From the NCBI GenBank assembly GCA_000687675.1, contig JHWS01000003.1, forward strand, positions 124,001-188,000: a DNA stretch of 64,000 bases, written 5' to 3'. This stretch comes from Lachnospiraceae bacterium NC2008. Its GTDB lineage: Bacteria; Bacillota; Clostridia; Lachnospirales; Lachnospiraceae. The position numbers and the translations under genes were made by a program. The notes under the pieces are model-generated. The model saw nothing but the letters and a program-made list of their open reading frames with translations. It made no database searches and was not told where the DNA came from. Shown here piece by piece: positions 8,343-18,996 of the stretch (its first letter is position 1; each line of letters starts with the position of its first letter).

Positions 8343-8348
8343 ATATAG

Positions 8349-9017
8349 ATGAGTAAGGACAAGCATGTATCTTCTAAAGAAAAGGATTCAAAGAAAGACA
8401 AGGATCTTGAAAAGAAGGTAAATGAAGCTGAAGAAAAAGAAGTAGAAGCTAAGGCAGAAGAAACTAAAGAAGCTGCTCCAGAGGAAATTTCAGAAACTAT
8501 AGAGGCTACTGAAGAAAATGCTGAAGCTAAAGCAGAAGATAATGCAGAAGATAAGGCTGAAGAAGAATCAGCTGGCAACGAAAAACTTAAAGCTAAAATC
8601 GACGAACTTAATGATAAATGCCTTCGTCAGATGGCTGAATTCGAAAACTTCAGAAAGCGTACTGATAAAGAAAAGGAAGCTATGTTTGAGACTGGTGCAA
8701 AATCAGTAATCGAAAAGATACTTCCAGTTATAGATAACTTTGAAAGAGGCTTCGATGCACTTACAGATGAAGATAAGGACAGTAAGTTTGCAGAAGGTAT
8801 GAAGATGATATACAAACAGCTTATGGATGAGCTTGATAAGATTCAGGTTAAACCAATAGAGGCAGTTGGTAAGGAATTTGATCCTAATCTTCACAATGCA
8901 GTTATGCAGACAGAATCTGATGAGTATGAATCTGGTATAGTTGCTCAGGAACTTCAAAAAGGATACACATACAGAGACCAGGTTGTAAGACACAGTATGG
9001 TAGCTGTTGTGTCATAG
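8349..9017 (+). CDS. grpE: Nucleotide exchange factor GrpE
   Basis: A 222-aa cochaperone that releases ADP from DnaK. The first 75 or so residues are an acidic/Lys-Glu-rich disordered arm, longer than in E. coli. A coiled-coil follows with the conserved ENFRKRTDKEKE near residue 97, and then the beta-wing domain (KEFDPNLHNAVM, and the VRHSMVAV end). It sits between hrcA and dnaK, as is standard in Firmicutes. A small hairpin (GCGGT / ACCGC, 9044-9057) lies in the 95-bp gap to dnaK. Confidence 0.96.
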   Translation: MSKDKHVSSKEKDSKKDKDLEKKVNEAEEKEVEAKAEETKEAAPEEISETIEATEENAEAKAEDNAEDKAEEESAGNEKLKAKIDELNDKCLRQMAEFENFRKRTDKEKEAMFETGAKSVIEKILPVIDNFERGFDALTDEDKDSKFAEGMKMIYKQLMDELDKIQVKPIEAVGKEFDPNLHNAVMQTESDEYESGIVAQELQKGYTYRDQVVRHSMVAVVS

Positions 9018-9052
9018 AAATAATAACTAGTAAACATGCACCGCGGTAGTAA

Positions 9053-11008
<1,956 letters not shown>

Positions 11009-11036
11009 GACTTGCGACAATACAGAATGCATTTTA

Positions 11037-11062
11037 TAGGGGGCGCTTATGGTGCCCCCATA
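11037..11062 (+). other. dnaK-dnaJ intercistronic hairpin
   Basis: GGGGGCGC (11039-11046) can pair with GTGCCCCC after a short loop, with no T-run. It sits 30 bp after the dnaK stop and 44 bp before dnaJ. A stable 3' hairpin here could protect dnaK mRNA or partly stop transcription, giving more DnaK than DnaJ; that role is inference. Confidence 0.6.
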
Positions 11063-11105
11063 ATGTGCCTATATGGCATATAGATTATAAAAGGAATTAT
11101 TAACA

Positions 11106-12278
11106 ATGGCTGAAAAAAGAGATTACTATGAAGTCCTCGGCGTAGATAAAAATGCAGATGAGGCAGCTATAAAAAAAGCATATCGTGTTCTTGCCAAGAA
11201 ATATCATCCTGATATGAATCCTGGTGATGAAGCAGCAGCTGAGAAATTCAAAGAGGCTTCAGAAGCATATGCTGTACTTAGTGACGCTGACAAGCGTAGA
11301 CAGTACGATCAGTATGGCCATGCAGCATTTGACGGAGGAGCCGGCGGCGGTGGCTTTGGTGGCTTCGACTTTAGCGGTGCTGATTTTGGAGACATATTTG
11401 GCGATATATTTGGAGATTTATTCGGAGGCGGCAGACGTTCTGGTGGAAGAAGCAATGGCCCTATGAAGGGTGCAAACCTTCGTACCAGCGTAAGACTTAC
11501 ATTCGAAGAAGCAGTTAAGGGCTGTAAGAAAGAGATAGAACTTAATGTTAAGGAAGAGTGTAAGACATGTAAGGGTTCTGGTGCAGCTCCAGGGTCTACT
11601 CCAGAGAAATGTCCAAAGTGTGGTGGTAAAGGTCAGGTTATCTTTACTCAGCAGTCTTTCTTTGGTCAGGTTCGTAATGTTCAGACATGTCCAGAATGCG
11701 GTGGCTCTGGTAAGGTAATAAAGAATAAGTGCCCTGATTGTCGTGGTACAGGATATACATCAATTAGAAAACGCTATGAGGTTGAATTCCCAGCTGGTGT
11801 TGATAATGGCCAGTGCAAGCGTATGACAGGACTTGGTGAGCCAGGACAGAATGGCGGTCCAAGAGGAGATGTTCTTGTTGAGGCAGTTGTATCAGATCAT
11901 CCAACATTCCAGAGACAGGATATGGATATCTTCTCAACAGTTCCTATGTCATATGCAGTAGCAGCTCTTGGTGGAGATATTATAATCGATACAATTGATG
12001 GACCTGTTGTTTATGGAGTTAAGGCAGGCACACCTACTGATACTAGAATAAGACTTAGAGGAAAGGGTGTACCTTCACTTAGAAATAAAGATATCCGTGG
12101 TGATCACTATGTAACTCTTGTGGTTCAGGTTCCAACAAAACTTAATTCTGAAGCAAAAGATCTTCTTAAGAAGTTTGATGAGATAACAATTGATTCACTT
12201 CATGCAGCAGAGAGATTTGCTGACAGTAAGAATGGTGATGAAGCACCTAAGAAGGGTCGAAAGAAGAAGTTATTTTAA
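11106..12278 (+). CDS. dnaJ: Chaperone protein DnaJ (Hsp40)
   Basis: A 390-aa cochaperone that stimulates DnaK ATPase. The J-domain has its HPD motif (YHPDMNPGD, about residue 36), then a Gly/Phe-rich region, a zinc centre with four CxxCxG repeats ([32 protein letters not shown], about residues 153-218) and the C-terminal substrate domains, ending in a Lys-rich tail. All zinc cysteines are present. It is the last gene of the hrcA operon and is followed by a terminator. Confidence 0.98.
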   Translation: MAEKRDYYEVLGVDKNADEAAIKKAYRVLAKKYHPDMNPGDEAAAEKFKEASEAYAVLSDADKRRQYDQYGHAAFDGGAGGGGFGGFDFSGADFGDIFGDIFGDLFGGGRRSGGRSNGPMKGANLRTSVRLTFEEAVKGCKKEIELNVKEECKTCKGSGAAPGSTPEKCPKCGGKGQVIFTQQSFFGQVRNVQTCPECGGSGKVIKNKCPDCRGTGYTSIRKRYEVEFPAGVDNGQCKRMTGLGEPGQNGGPRGDVLVEAVVSDHPTFQRQDMDIFSTVPMSYAVAALGGDIIIDTIDGPVVYGVKAGTPTDTRIRLRGKGVPSLRNKDIRGDHYVTLVVQVPTKLNSEAKDLLKKFDEITIDSLHAAERFADSKNGDEAPKKGRKKKLF

Positions 12279-12290
12279 TATTTTATAAAG

Positions 12291-12318
12291 GGCAGGAAGT
12301 TATATTCCTGCCTTTTTT
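12291..12318 (+). terminator. Terminator of the heat-shock operon
   Basis: GGCAGGAA (12291-12298), loop GTTATA, TTCCTGCC (12305-12312), then six T residues. Confidence 0.95.
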
Positions 12319-12326
12319 GTTATAAT
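12318..12326 (+). promoter_or_regulatory. Extended -10 promoter for recU
   Basis: TG-T-TATAAT begins inside the T-run of the preceding terminator and lies 35 bp before the recU GTG. No good -35 is seen, which is acceptable for an extended -10 promoter. Confidence 0.6.
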
Positions 12327-12361
12327 AACTTTATACATTTCCAGAAAAGAGAGAAGATATA

Positions 12362-12895
12362 GTGGCTACTTGGAATTCGAGAGGTCTTCGAGGTTCAGTC
12401 CTTGAGGAGATGATTAACAGGACCAATGAAAAATATAGGGATAACGGTATGGCGCTGATACAAAAGATACCAACACCTATTACTCCTATAAATATAGATA
12501 AAGAAACAAGGCATATTACCCTTGCTTACTTTGATCAGAAAAGTACAGTAGACTATATTGGTGCTGTTCAGGGTATACCAGTTTGCTTTGATGCTAAAGA
12601 AAGTAAGTCCCTTACATTTTCACTTCAAAATATTCATGAACATCAGGTTCAGTTTATGCTGGATTTTGAGAAGCAGGGTGGGGTGGCATTTTTCCTACTG
12701 CACTATACACAGGAAGATATAATGTATTATCTTAGAATAGATGAGTTAAAGGTCTTCTGGGACAGGGCAAAAGAAGGTGGAAGAAAGTCATTTACCTTTA
12801 AGGAACTGGATGAAAGATTTATTTTTCCAAAGCATAAAGGTTTATTGGTTCCGTATCTTGATATGATACAAAAGGATTTGGATATAAGAGAATAG
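12362..12895 (+). CDS. recU: Holliday junction resolvase RecU
   Basis: A 177-aa nuclease that cuts four-way DNA junctions in recombination and chromosome segregation in Firmicutes. Family signatures are visible: the RGLRGSVLEEMIN opening, then KSTVDYIGAVQGIPVCFDAKE (residues about 60-80), which carries the catalytic Asp and Glu-Lys set, and the downstream HEHQVQFM helix. The start is GTG 12362, after GAGAGAAG. In Bacillus recU pairs with a penicillin-binding protein gene; here it stands alone between two terminators. Confidence 0.92.
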   Translation: MATWNSRGLRGSVLEEMINRTNEKYRDNGMALIQKIPTPITPINIDKETRHITLAYFDQKSTVDYIGAVQGIPVCFDAKESKSLTFSLQNIHEHQVQFMLDFEKQGGVAFFLLHYTQEDIMYYLRIDELKVFWDRAKEGGRKSFTFKELDERFIFPKHKGLLVPYLDMIQKDLDIRE

Positions 12896-12923
12896 GAGGA
12901 GCTTTTACAGCTCTTCTTTTTTT
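12894..12923 (+). terminator. Terminator of recU
   Basis: GAGCT-TTTAC-AGCTC, extended by weaker pairs, followed by CTTTTTTT; it starts directly after the recU stop. Confidence 0.75.
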
Positions 12924-13059
12924 GAAAATATCTTTAATAATATAGAATAAAGGAGTATAATTATTTAACTAACATAAATTAACCGCATATTGAACAAGAC
13001 TAGTTTTAACAATAAGTATTTATGCAGTAAATACTGCCTGTACATATAGGGGGGAAATT

Positions 13060-15861
13060 ATGACAGACGATATTACTAAAATGGACTGGTCTGCTTTGGA
13101 ATATATTTCAGGCGGAATAATAGTATACCAGGGAGCAGGTAAATCAAATATTTTATTTGTCAGCAGCAGGATGCTGAGTATCTTAGAATGCCCATCTGAA
13201 GAAGCATTTCGTGAAAAATACGGCAAAAATCTAGCAGATGCAACATATCCTGAAGATAGGGCCTATGTTGGAAATGTTATTAAAAAAAGCTTTCTCAATC
13301 AAACTTATACATATATAAGAATTGCATTTCGTATCTATACTTTCACAGGTAAAATCAAAACCATCGAAACCTTTATAACAAGGCGTGACGATATTTATGT
13401 CGTTGCAGCTGTTGATGATGCTCATACTTATGTGGCTACAGAGGATAGACAGCTTGCTTTCAGGCATTTTATCGAGGATGGTGAATCTAACGGGCTTTCA
13501 TATATGGATCCTGAATATAAGGCTTATGCTGTGTGGAATCTGACTAAAAATCTTCCGTGCACAGTAGCTGAAGGATTATCCTATCTGACTTCAGACCAGC
13601 TTAGAACCTATACCTATGACGTTCATTGTAACTTTCTCATTTCATTATTAAAGAAGGATGAAAATAGGATGAAGGCCATGGGATATGGCAGAGAAAATCT
13701 GATTAAGATGTATAAAAATGGAGTATCAATAGCTCCTATCGAACTGTCATATCAGCTTAAAGGTGGCTGGATCAATGTTCGAACTGATTTTTATATGATG
13801 GAGGATCCTAATTCCGGCGACATCTTTTTAAAAATACAAAATCGAAATTTCATTAATCAAAATGCTTATGAGAAACTTTTCGAGAATTCAGTTAAAGAAA
13901 TATATGATTCAGTTATTCTAATTGATATTGAGGCTGACAGTATATTATTTGTTGATAATAAAAAAGACAAAAGTATTAAAAAGAATCAATACGATCTAAA
14001 TCAATCATTTGATTTTATCTGCCAAAAGATGGGAACTAGGGACATTAATTCAAAAGATGATTTAGTGAAATTTCTAAAGGAAAGAAGTTCAAGTACAGAC
14101 AAATTCCGATGGGAATACGAAAATAATGGTAAATATTATGTGGTAACAGTTGCCCCAGCATTTTACAGGGATAATGTATATTCAGTCGGTATTAAGGATA
14201 TAACCCAGCAGATTATTGAAAGAGCAGCTAGAGAAAAAGAGGACTATAGAAATAAAACTATTATGGCAGCCCTTGCCAGTGAGTATGTTTCTGTATTTGA
14301 AGTCGACCTTCCAGAACATCATATTAGCGTGCTAAAGATATATGAACAAAGCAAGGGGCTTCTTGATATTATTAACAAAGGAAATTATGAAAATGCTCGT
14401 GACGCAATGATGAAGTGGGGAGTTGTTCCAGAGGATATTCCGGAGTTTAAGGAAAAAACTGAAGTTGACTATATGAAGGCCAGACTTCAGAAAGAGGATA
14501 GCTACAGCTTCATCTATAAGTCTCAAAATGAAAGATATGTAGAGTTAAAAATCGTTAGAGCTGACGAAGTAAAAGAAGGTGAGCCGAAGCACGTTATTAT
14601 CGGTTATGCTGACCGTGATGCATCTCATAGAGAAAAGATGGCAAAGCAGGAAGAATTAATCCATGCCTTGGAGCAGGCTAAATCTGCCAATGCGGCCAAA
14701 ACCAACTTCCTTTCTAATATGTCACATGATATAAGAACTCCTATGAATGCCATTATTGGATTTACAGATATTGCTCTTAAACATAATGATGATATTGAAA
14801 CTATGAGAGATTATCTTAAGAAGATAAGCCTGGCTTCAGATCAGCTTTTGTCCCTTATTAATGACGTACTTGATATGTCTAAGATTGAATCTGGAAAGTG
14901 GGAGCTCCAGGAAGAGGCTGTTTCTATAGAGTCTTCTAAAGATAATTATGAAAGTATATTTACTTCTTCTGCTGGAAAGAAGGGGGTTAAGTTCACTGTT
15001 GAAACTATAAATATACAGCATAATACCGTTATATGCGACCGAAAGTGTATTGATAGAATCCTTATGAATATTATCTCTAACTCAATAAAGTTTACTGAAG
15101 AAGGGGGACATGTTTCCTTAACAATTAAGGAAGAAGATACTCATGAAGCAGGAACTATGCTTTATACCTTTACTATTAAAGATAATGGAATAGGTATGTC
15201 TGAGGAGTTTCTTAAAAAGATATTTAGTCCATTCGAGAGAGAAAGAACATCAACTGCATCTCATCAGCAAGGTACAGGACTTGGAATGGCTATAGTTAAG
15301 AATCTTGTAGAGAGAATCAATGGTCAGATCCATATTGAGAGTAAGCAAGGCGAGGGAACAACAACAACTGTTATTCTTCCGCTTAAGGTAGCTGATGAAG
15401 AATTGGTAAAAGAAAATGCATCTAAGCAGGGTGCTGAAGCTTTGCTGACGGGAGGTAATGCCTCTTCTGGAGCTATGACACTTGAAGGAAAAAGAATCCT
15501 TCTTGTGGATGATATGGATATTAACAGGGAAATCGCAACAGTTATTCTTAAGGAACAAAAGATAGTTGTAACTCCGGCTGAAGACGGACAGCAGGCAATA
15601 GAGATATTTAAAGATAATCCGGCTGGATTTGATGCAATACTTATGGATGTTCAGATGCCTGTTATGGATGGATATGATGCTACAAGGGAGATTAGAAAAC
15701 TCGATATTCCTGAGGCAAAGACTGTACCTATTGTAGCTATGACGGCCAATGCATTTGCAGAGGACAGGGCAAGAGCTATTGAATCAGGTATGAATGATCA
15801 TATATCAAAACCTATAGATGTGTCACAGCTGTTTAGGATACTTATGAAATATACACTATAA
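13060..15861 (+). CDS. Hybrid sensor histidine kinase with PAS input and receiver domain
   Basis: A 933-aa soluble signalling protein with no obvious membrane segment. The first 530 residues hold about three PAS-like units (for example DATYPEDRAYV near residue 65 and the unit ending KDITQQI near 385). The dimerisation helix carries the phospho-acceptor His in NMSHDIRTPMNAIIGF (about 560), then the ATPase N box (NIISNSIKFTE, about 670) and G boxes (DNGIGM and GTGLGMAIV, to about 745), and a receiver domain with DD and the acceptor Asp in ILMDVQMPVMDGY (about 865). GGGGGG precedes the ATG. No output regulator is adjacent, so the partner is unknown. Confidence 0.9.
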   Translation: MTDDITKMDWSALEYISGGIIVYQGAGKSNILFVSSRMLSILECPSEEAFREKYGKNLADATYPEDRAYVGNVIKKSFLNQTYTYIRIAFRIYTFTGKIKTIETFITRRDDIYVVAAVDDAHTYVATEDRQLAFRHFIEDGESNGLSYMDPEYKAYAVWNLTKNLPCTVAEGLSYLTSDQLRTYTYDVHCNFLISLLKKDENRMKAMGYGRENLIKMYKNGVSIAPIELSYQLKGGWINVRTDFYMMEDPNSGDIFLKIQNRNFINQNAYEKLFENSVKEIYDSVILIDIEADSILFVDNKKDKSIKKNQYDLNQSFDFICQKMGTRDINSKDDLVKFLKERSSSTDKFRWEYENNGKYYVVTVAPAFYRDNVYSVGIKDITQQIIERAAREKEDYRNKTIMAALASEYVSVFEVDLPEHHISVLKIYEQSKGLLDIINKGNYENARDAMMKWGVVPEDIPEFKEKTEVDYMKARLQKEDSYSFIYKSQNERYVELKIVRADEVKEGEPKHVIIGYADRDASHREKMAKQEELIHALEQAKSANAAKTNFLSNMSHDIRTPMNAIIGFTDIALKHNDDIETMRDYLKKISLASDQLLSLINDVLDMSKIESGKWELQEEAVSIESSKDNYESIFTSSAGKKGVKFTVETINIQHNTVICDRKCIDRILMNIISNSIKFTEEGGHVSLTIKEEDTHEAGTMLYTFTIKDNGIGMSEEFLKKIFSPFERERTSTASHQQGTGLGMAIVKNLVERINGQIHIESKQGEGTTTTVILPLKVADEELVKENASKQGAEALLTGGNASSGAMTLEGKRILLVDDMDINREIATVILKEQKIVVTPAEDGQQAIEIFKDNPAGFDAILMDVQMPVMDGYDATREIRKLDIPEAKTVPIVAMTANAFAEDRARAIESGMNDHISKPIDVSQLFRILMKYTL

Positions 15862-15865
15862 AAAT

Positions 15866-15895
15866 GAGGGCGAAAAATATTTTTTCGCCCTCTGC
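15866..15895 (+). terminator. Terminator after the hybrid kinase
   Basis: GAGGGCGAAAAA pairs with TTTTTCGCCCTC (15866-15877 with 15881-15892), a 12-bp stem. The T-rich half of the stem serves in place of a trailing T-run. Confidence 0.75.
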
Positions 15896-16061
15896 TTGTT
15901 GTTATGTTTTCCTGGGACAACGTTAAAACACTATAATGTTGATATTTTAATATTGTATATTAACGATGGTTAAGCTATCATTTCAAACATAGGGAATATG
16001 AAAGCAATATAAATATTGCTGAAAGTAAATAGGGGCAATTCTATTTTTGAGGAGATATTTT

Positions 16062-16592
16062 ATGAAAAAGAATTGTCGCTTAAATAACAAAGGTTTTTCT
16101 TTAGTAGAACTTATTATTGTTATAGCTATTATGGCTATACTTGTTGGTGTTGTAGCACCACAGCTTATTAAGTACATTGAAAAAACTAATGTATCTGCAG
16201 ATGTGCAGCTATGTGATTCAGTGCATGAAGCGCTTGTTATAGCTATGTCGGACCCGGATGTATTTACGGATCCGGATGTAAATAATCAGGGATTATTAGA
16301 TTTATTTTCAACACCAAATAAGGATTTAAAGTTAACTGCCCTTCCAACAAATTATCATGATACAGCCCTAGCCAATGCTGTTACCGAGATAGTTGGATTC
16401 AATCCTATAGCAACCAGTGAAAGTACTGTTCTTAAATCTACACCGGCAAAGCAAAGCGGTGAACTATGGATTAAAGTTGATGATACGGGAAATCAGTTTT
16501 ATATATATATAAAGCACAGTGATAAGAGCGGATCGAAACAGGACTGTACAGATATGGACAAAGTAATCTGCTCACCGGTTTATAAAGATTAA
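16062..16592 (+). CDS. Prepilin-like protein (type IV pilin/pseudopilin N-terminus)
   Basis: A 176-aa protein with a class III signal: KG|FSLVELIIVIAIMAILV, with Glu at mature position 5 and Gly at -1, where prepilin peptidase (PilD-type) cuts and methylates. The rest is a small globular domain with two cysteines that could pair near the end (CTDMDKVIC). The frame reaches back to a TTG at 16047, but GAGGAG at 16049-16054 fits ATG 16062. No pilus ATPase, platform or peptidase genes are in the window, so it is an orphan here. The 170 bp upstream hold an isolated TATAAT (15932-15937) but no riboswitch I recognise. Confidence 0.85.
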   Translation: MKKNCRLNNKGFSLVELIIVIAIMAILVGVVAPQLIKYIEKTNVSADVQLCDSVHEALVIAMSDPDVFTDPDVNNQGLLDLFSTPNKDLKLTALPTNYHDTALANAVTEIVGFNPIATSESTVLKSTPAKQSGELWIKVDDTGNQFYIYIKHSDKSGSKQDCTDMDKVICSPVYKD

Positions 16593-16637
16593 ATAATTCA
16601 CCAATCCTTTTTGTACCCTTTAGGTGTTAGTAGTAAA

Positions 16638-16671
16638 AAGAAGGCGGAAACAGTTTTGTTTTCGCCTTCTT
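16638..16671. terminator. Bidirectional terminator between prepilin and sirtuin genes
   Basis: A 14-bp stem (AAGAAGGCGGAAAC / GTTTTCGCCTTCTT with one wobble pair). T-rich bases follow on the + strand (TGCTTTTG), and an A-run precedes it, giving Ts on the - strand. It serves both convergent genes. Confidence 0.85.
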
Positions 16672-16697
16672 GCTTTTGCATATGTCGAGATGTGATT

Positions 16698-17453
16698 TTA
16701 AAGTTCTACTCCTTCTTCTTTGGCAACCTGCCTAAAGAAGTCTCCTATTCTTTCTGAAACAACAAGTGTATTAGAATCAGTTTTTATATTAAGAGGACTT
16801 TGGTTTATTATTACCAGATATTTTCCTCTAAAGTAATCAATGTATGATGCTGCAGGATATACAGTAAGTGAAGTACCACCGATTATAAGCATATCAGCAC
16901 TGGCTATAGCTGATATAGCACCTCTTACTGCATCTTCTGGAAGACCTTCTTCATATAATGTTATGTCAGGTCTTATAGTTCCACCGCAGGAACATTTTGG
17001 AATAGAATCCTTGTTTTCGAATATATAATCTTCTGGATAAGTTTTACCACATTTGCTGCAGTAGTTCCTAAGGGCACTACCGTGAATTTCATAAACCTTC
17101 TTGCTACCAGCCTTCTGATGAAGTCCATCTATATTTTGAGTAACAATGGCAGTTAACTTTCCAGCTTCTTCAAGCTTAGCAAGATACTTATGTGCATCAT
17201 TAGGGTCGATATTTCTGGTATCCATTTTCTGTCTGTGGAATTCAAAATATACTTCTGGATGGTCTACAAGGCAGCTATGGCTAAGAAGATATTCAGGTCT
17301 GTACTGATCAAAGCGAATATCGTGCTGATTATAAAGACCATCTTTACTTCTAAAATCAGGTATACCACTTTCTGTAGATACTCCTGCTCCGCCGAAGAAA
17401 ACAACCTTGCTACTATTATTAAGATAATCTATAAACGTCTCTACTGTTCCCAT
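16698..17453 (-). CDS. Sir2-family NAD-dependent protein deacylase (sirtuin)
   Basis: A 251-aa cytosolic enzyme that removes acyl groups from lysines using NAD+. Signatures include GAGVSTESGIPDFRSKDGLY near residue 30, TQNIDGLH near 105, the catalytic His in YEIHGS (about 120), zinc-binding CSKCGKTY and CSCGG, and GGTSLTVYPA. The frame is open nine codons further upstream, but AAAGGAGG lies just before ATG 17453. It is monocistronic and faces the prepilin gene across a shared terminator. Confidence 0.93.
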   Translation of the reverse strand: MGTVETFIDYLNNSSKVVFFGGAGVSTESGIPDFRSKDGLYNQHDIRFDQYRPEYLLSHSCLVDHPEVYFEFHRQKMDTRNIDPNDAHKYLAKLEEAGKLTAIVTQNIDGLHQKAGSKKVYEIHGSALRNYCSKCGKTYPEDYIFENKDSIPKCSCGGTIRPDITLYEEGLPEDAVRGAISAIASADMLIIGGTSLTVYPAASYIDYFRGKYLVIINQSPLNIKTDSNTLVVSERIGDFFRQVAKEEGVEL

Positions 17454-17761
17454 ACTATCCCTCCTTTTATATAATGCCAAATATAGTTATGGCTTTGATT
17501 ATGTCGTCTATTCTATATTATACATTTATCTTGATTTAGCCTCAATAAACTGTTGGTTTAATAATAATCTTCACTTATTATGTATATGTATAAGTATCGT
17601 AAACACAAGATATAGCAAATGTGAAATTTCTCTTGTTTTTTGACAATACATGTGATAAAGTAATGGTCTGTGAAATATTTTCATAGTGAAAACCTAGTTT
17701 TCACATCCTTGCTTTCCTTTGTCAGGGAAAGCCAAAATAGACCAGAAGGAGGTACAGTAGC
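17454..17761. promoter_or_regulatory. Divergent intergenic region; rpsF leader
   Basis: A 308-bp gap between the sirtuin (left) and rpsF (right). TTGACA at 17640-17645 is a likely -35 for the ribosomal operon, but the -10 is unclear. The putative leader contains two hairpins: GTGAAAA / TTTTCAC (17686-17704) and GCTTTCC / GGAAAGC (17711-17732), then AAGGAGG before rpsF. An S6/S18 autoregulatory leader is known in many bacteria; I could not recognise its bulged CCG motif with confidence. Confidence 0.45.
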
Positions 17762-18052
17762 ATGAACAAATACGAGTTATGTGTCGTTGTCAGCGCTAAA
17801 GTCGATGATGAAGTAAGAACTGCTACAGTAGACAAGTGTAAGGAGTACATCACTAGATTTGGTGGAACAATTACAGATGTTGAAGATGCTGGAAAGAAGA
17901 AGCTTGCTTACGAAATTCAGAAGATGAAAGAAGCTCACTACTACTTTATTCATTTCGATGCAGAAGCGTCTGCTCCATATGAGATCGAAAATCACGTTCG
18001 TCTTATGGAAAATGTATTGCGTTTCTTATGCGTTAGACAGGACGAAGCATAA
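17762..18052 (+). CDS. rpsF: 30S ribosomal protein S6
   Basis: A 96-aa small-subunit protein that pairs with S18 on the 16S central domain. MNKYELCVVVSAKVDDE and the middle KKLAYEIQKMKEAHYYF are typical. AGAAGGAGG precedes the ATG. It is the first gene of the conserved rpsF-ssb-rpsR operon. Confidence 0.98.
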   Translation: MNKYELCVVVSAKVDDEVRTATVDKCKEYITRFGGTITDVEDAGKKKLAYEIQKMKEAHYYFIHFDAEASAPYEIENHVRLMENVLRFLCVRQDEA

Positions 18053-18066
18053 AGAAAGGACAGTAT

Positions 18067-18501
18067 ATGAATAGAGTTATATTAATGGGTCGTCTTACAA
18101 GAGATCCAGAAGTCAGATATTCCAATGGAGAATCACCACTTGCAATTGCTAGATATTCAATAGCAGTTGATAGACAGGGTGGTAGATCAAATGGTCAGGA
18201 TCAGCAGACAGCAGATTTTATTAACTGCGTAGCATTTGGCAAGCAGGGAGAATTTGCTGAGAAATACCTTCATAAGGGTATGAAGATTGCTGTTGAAGGA
18301 CGTATTCAGACAGGTAGCTATACAAACAAGGATGGCAACAAGGTTTATACAACTGATGTTGTTATCGACAGACATGAGTTCTGTGAAAGCAAAGGCAACC
18401 AGTCAGGCCAGGATGGTGCTATGGGTTCCATGGGCGCTGCTCCAGATGAAGGTTTTATGAATCTTCCAGGTAATATTGACGACGAGATCCCATTTAACTA
18501 A
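18067..18501 (+). CDS. ssb: Single-stranded DNA-binding protein
   Basis: A 144-aa OB-fold protein that coats ssDNA in replication and repair. It opens MNRVILMGRLTRDPEVRY, has FINCVAFGKQGEFAEKYL near residue 55, a short Gly/Gln/Met linker, and the acidic tip DDEIPFN that recruits partner proteins. It starts 14 bp after rpsF. Confidence 0.98.
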   Translation: MNRVILMGRLTRDPEVRYSNGESPLAIARYSIAVDRQGGRSNGQDQQTADFINCVAFGKQGEFAEKYLHKGMKIAVEGRIQTGSYTNKDGNKVYTTDVVIDRHEFCESKGNQSGQDGAMGSMGAAPDEGFMNLPGNIDDEIPFN

Positions 18502-18527
18502 GGGAAATTCAATAAGGAGGTTTTATC

Positions 18528-18794
18528 ATGGCATTTGAGAAAAATGATAGAGGCGATGCACCTATGAGAAAACGTGGTGCAGGTCTTCATAGAAGAAAAA
18601 AAGTCTGTGTATTCTGCGGTAAAGATAATGTTATCGATTACAAGGATACAAACAAGCTTAAGAGATACGTATCAGAAAGAGGAAAGATTCTTCCTAGACG
18701 TGTAACAGGATGCTGCGCAAAGCACCAGAGAGCTCTTACTGTAGCAATTAAGAGAGCAAGACACGTTGCACTTATGCCATACGTAACAGAATAA
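18528..18794 (+). CDS. rpsR: 30S ribosomal protein S18
   Basis: An 88-aa protein of the S6/S18 pair. It retains cysteines in the CVFCGK motif and GCCAKHQR, so it is the zinc-binding (C+) form, and the [11 protein letters not shown] end. AAGGAGG lies upstream. It is the last gene of the operon before a strong terminator. Confidence 0.98.
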   Translation: MAFEKNDRGDAPMRKRGAGLHRRKKVCVFCGKDNVIDYKDTNKLKRYVSERGKILPRRVTGCCAKHQRALTVAIKRARHVALMPYVTE

Positions 18795-18812
18795 GTTATA
18801 ATGCGTTTCATG

Positions 18813-18844
18813 AACCTCTCCAGAGATTTCTGGAGAGGTTTTTT
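18813..18844 (+). terminator. Terminator of the rpsF-ssb-rpsR operon
   Basis: A perfect 12-bp stem (AACCTCTCCAGA / TCTGGAGAGGTT, loop GATT) with T residues through 18844. Confidence 0.95.
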
Positions 18845-18845
18845 G

Positions 18846-18987
18846 TTATCACCTGCCATCGCCAAATAAACACGAATGTTTGCTTGGCATCTGCCTTCGT
18901 GATATAACAGCCTCTAAGAGGCTGTTATCACTCACGGTCGTCAAATCCACATAAATGTGGATTTTACTCGTCGCTATGTGATATAAT
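18846..18987. repeat. Tandem palindromic repeat, locus A; ends in the gdpP promoter
   Basis: Two 63-bp units (18846-18908 and 18925-18987) each run from TTATCAC to GTGATATAA(C/T) with an inner hairpin (AAACA/TGTTT; AAATCCACAT/ATGTGGATTT). A 16-nt inverted repeat joins them (AGCCTC / GAGGCT). The second unit carries GGTCGTC and TCGTCGC on either side of its hairpin and ends in TG-A-TATAAT, a perfect extended -10 nine bases before the gdpP ATG. The same architecture recurs at 34322-34435. Confidence 0.75.
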
Positions 18988-18996
18988 CAACTCGTT

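Noticed and set aside
15896-16061. c-di-GMP riboswitch before the prepilin gene
   Set aside because: Expected because pilin genes often carry one, but no conserved class I or II core can be found.
17686-17760. S6/S18 autoregulatory leader before rpsF
   Set aside because: Two hairpins are present, but the conserved bulged CCG protein-binding motif could not be located with confidence, so it is only mentioned.
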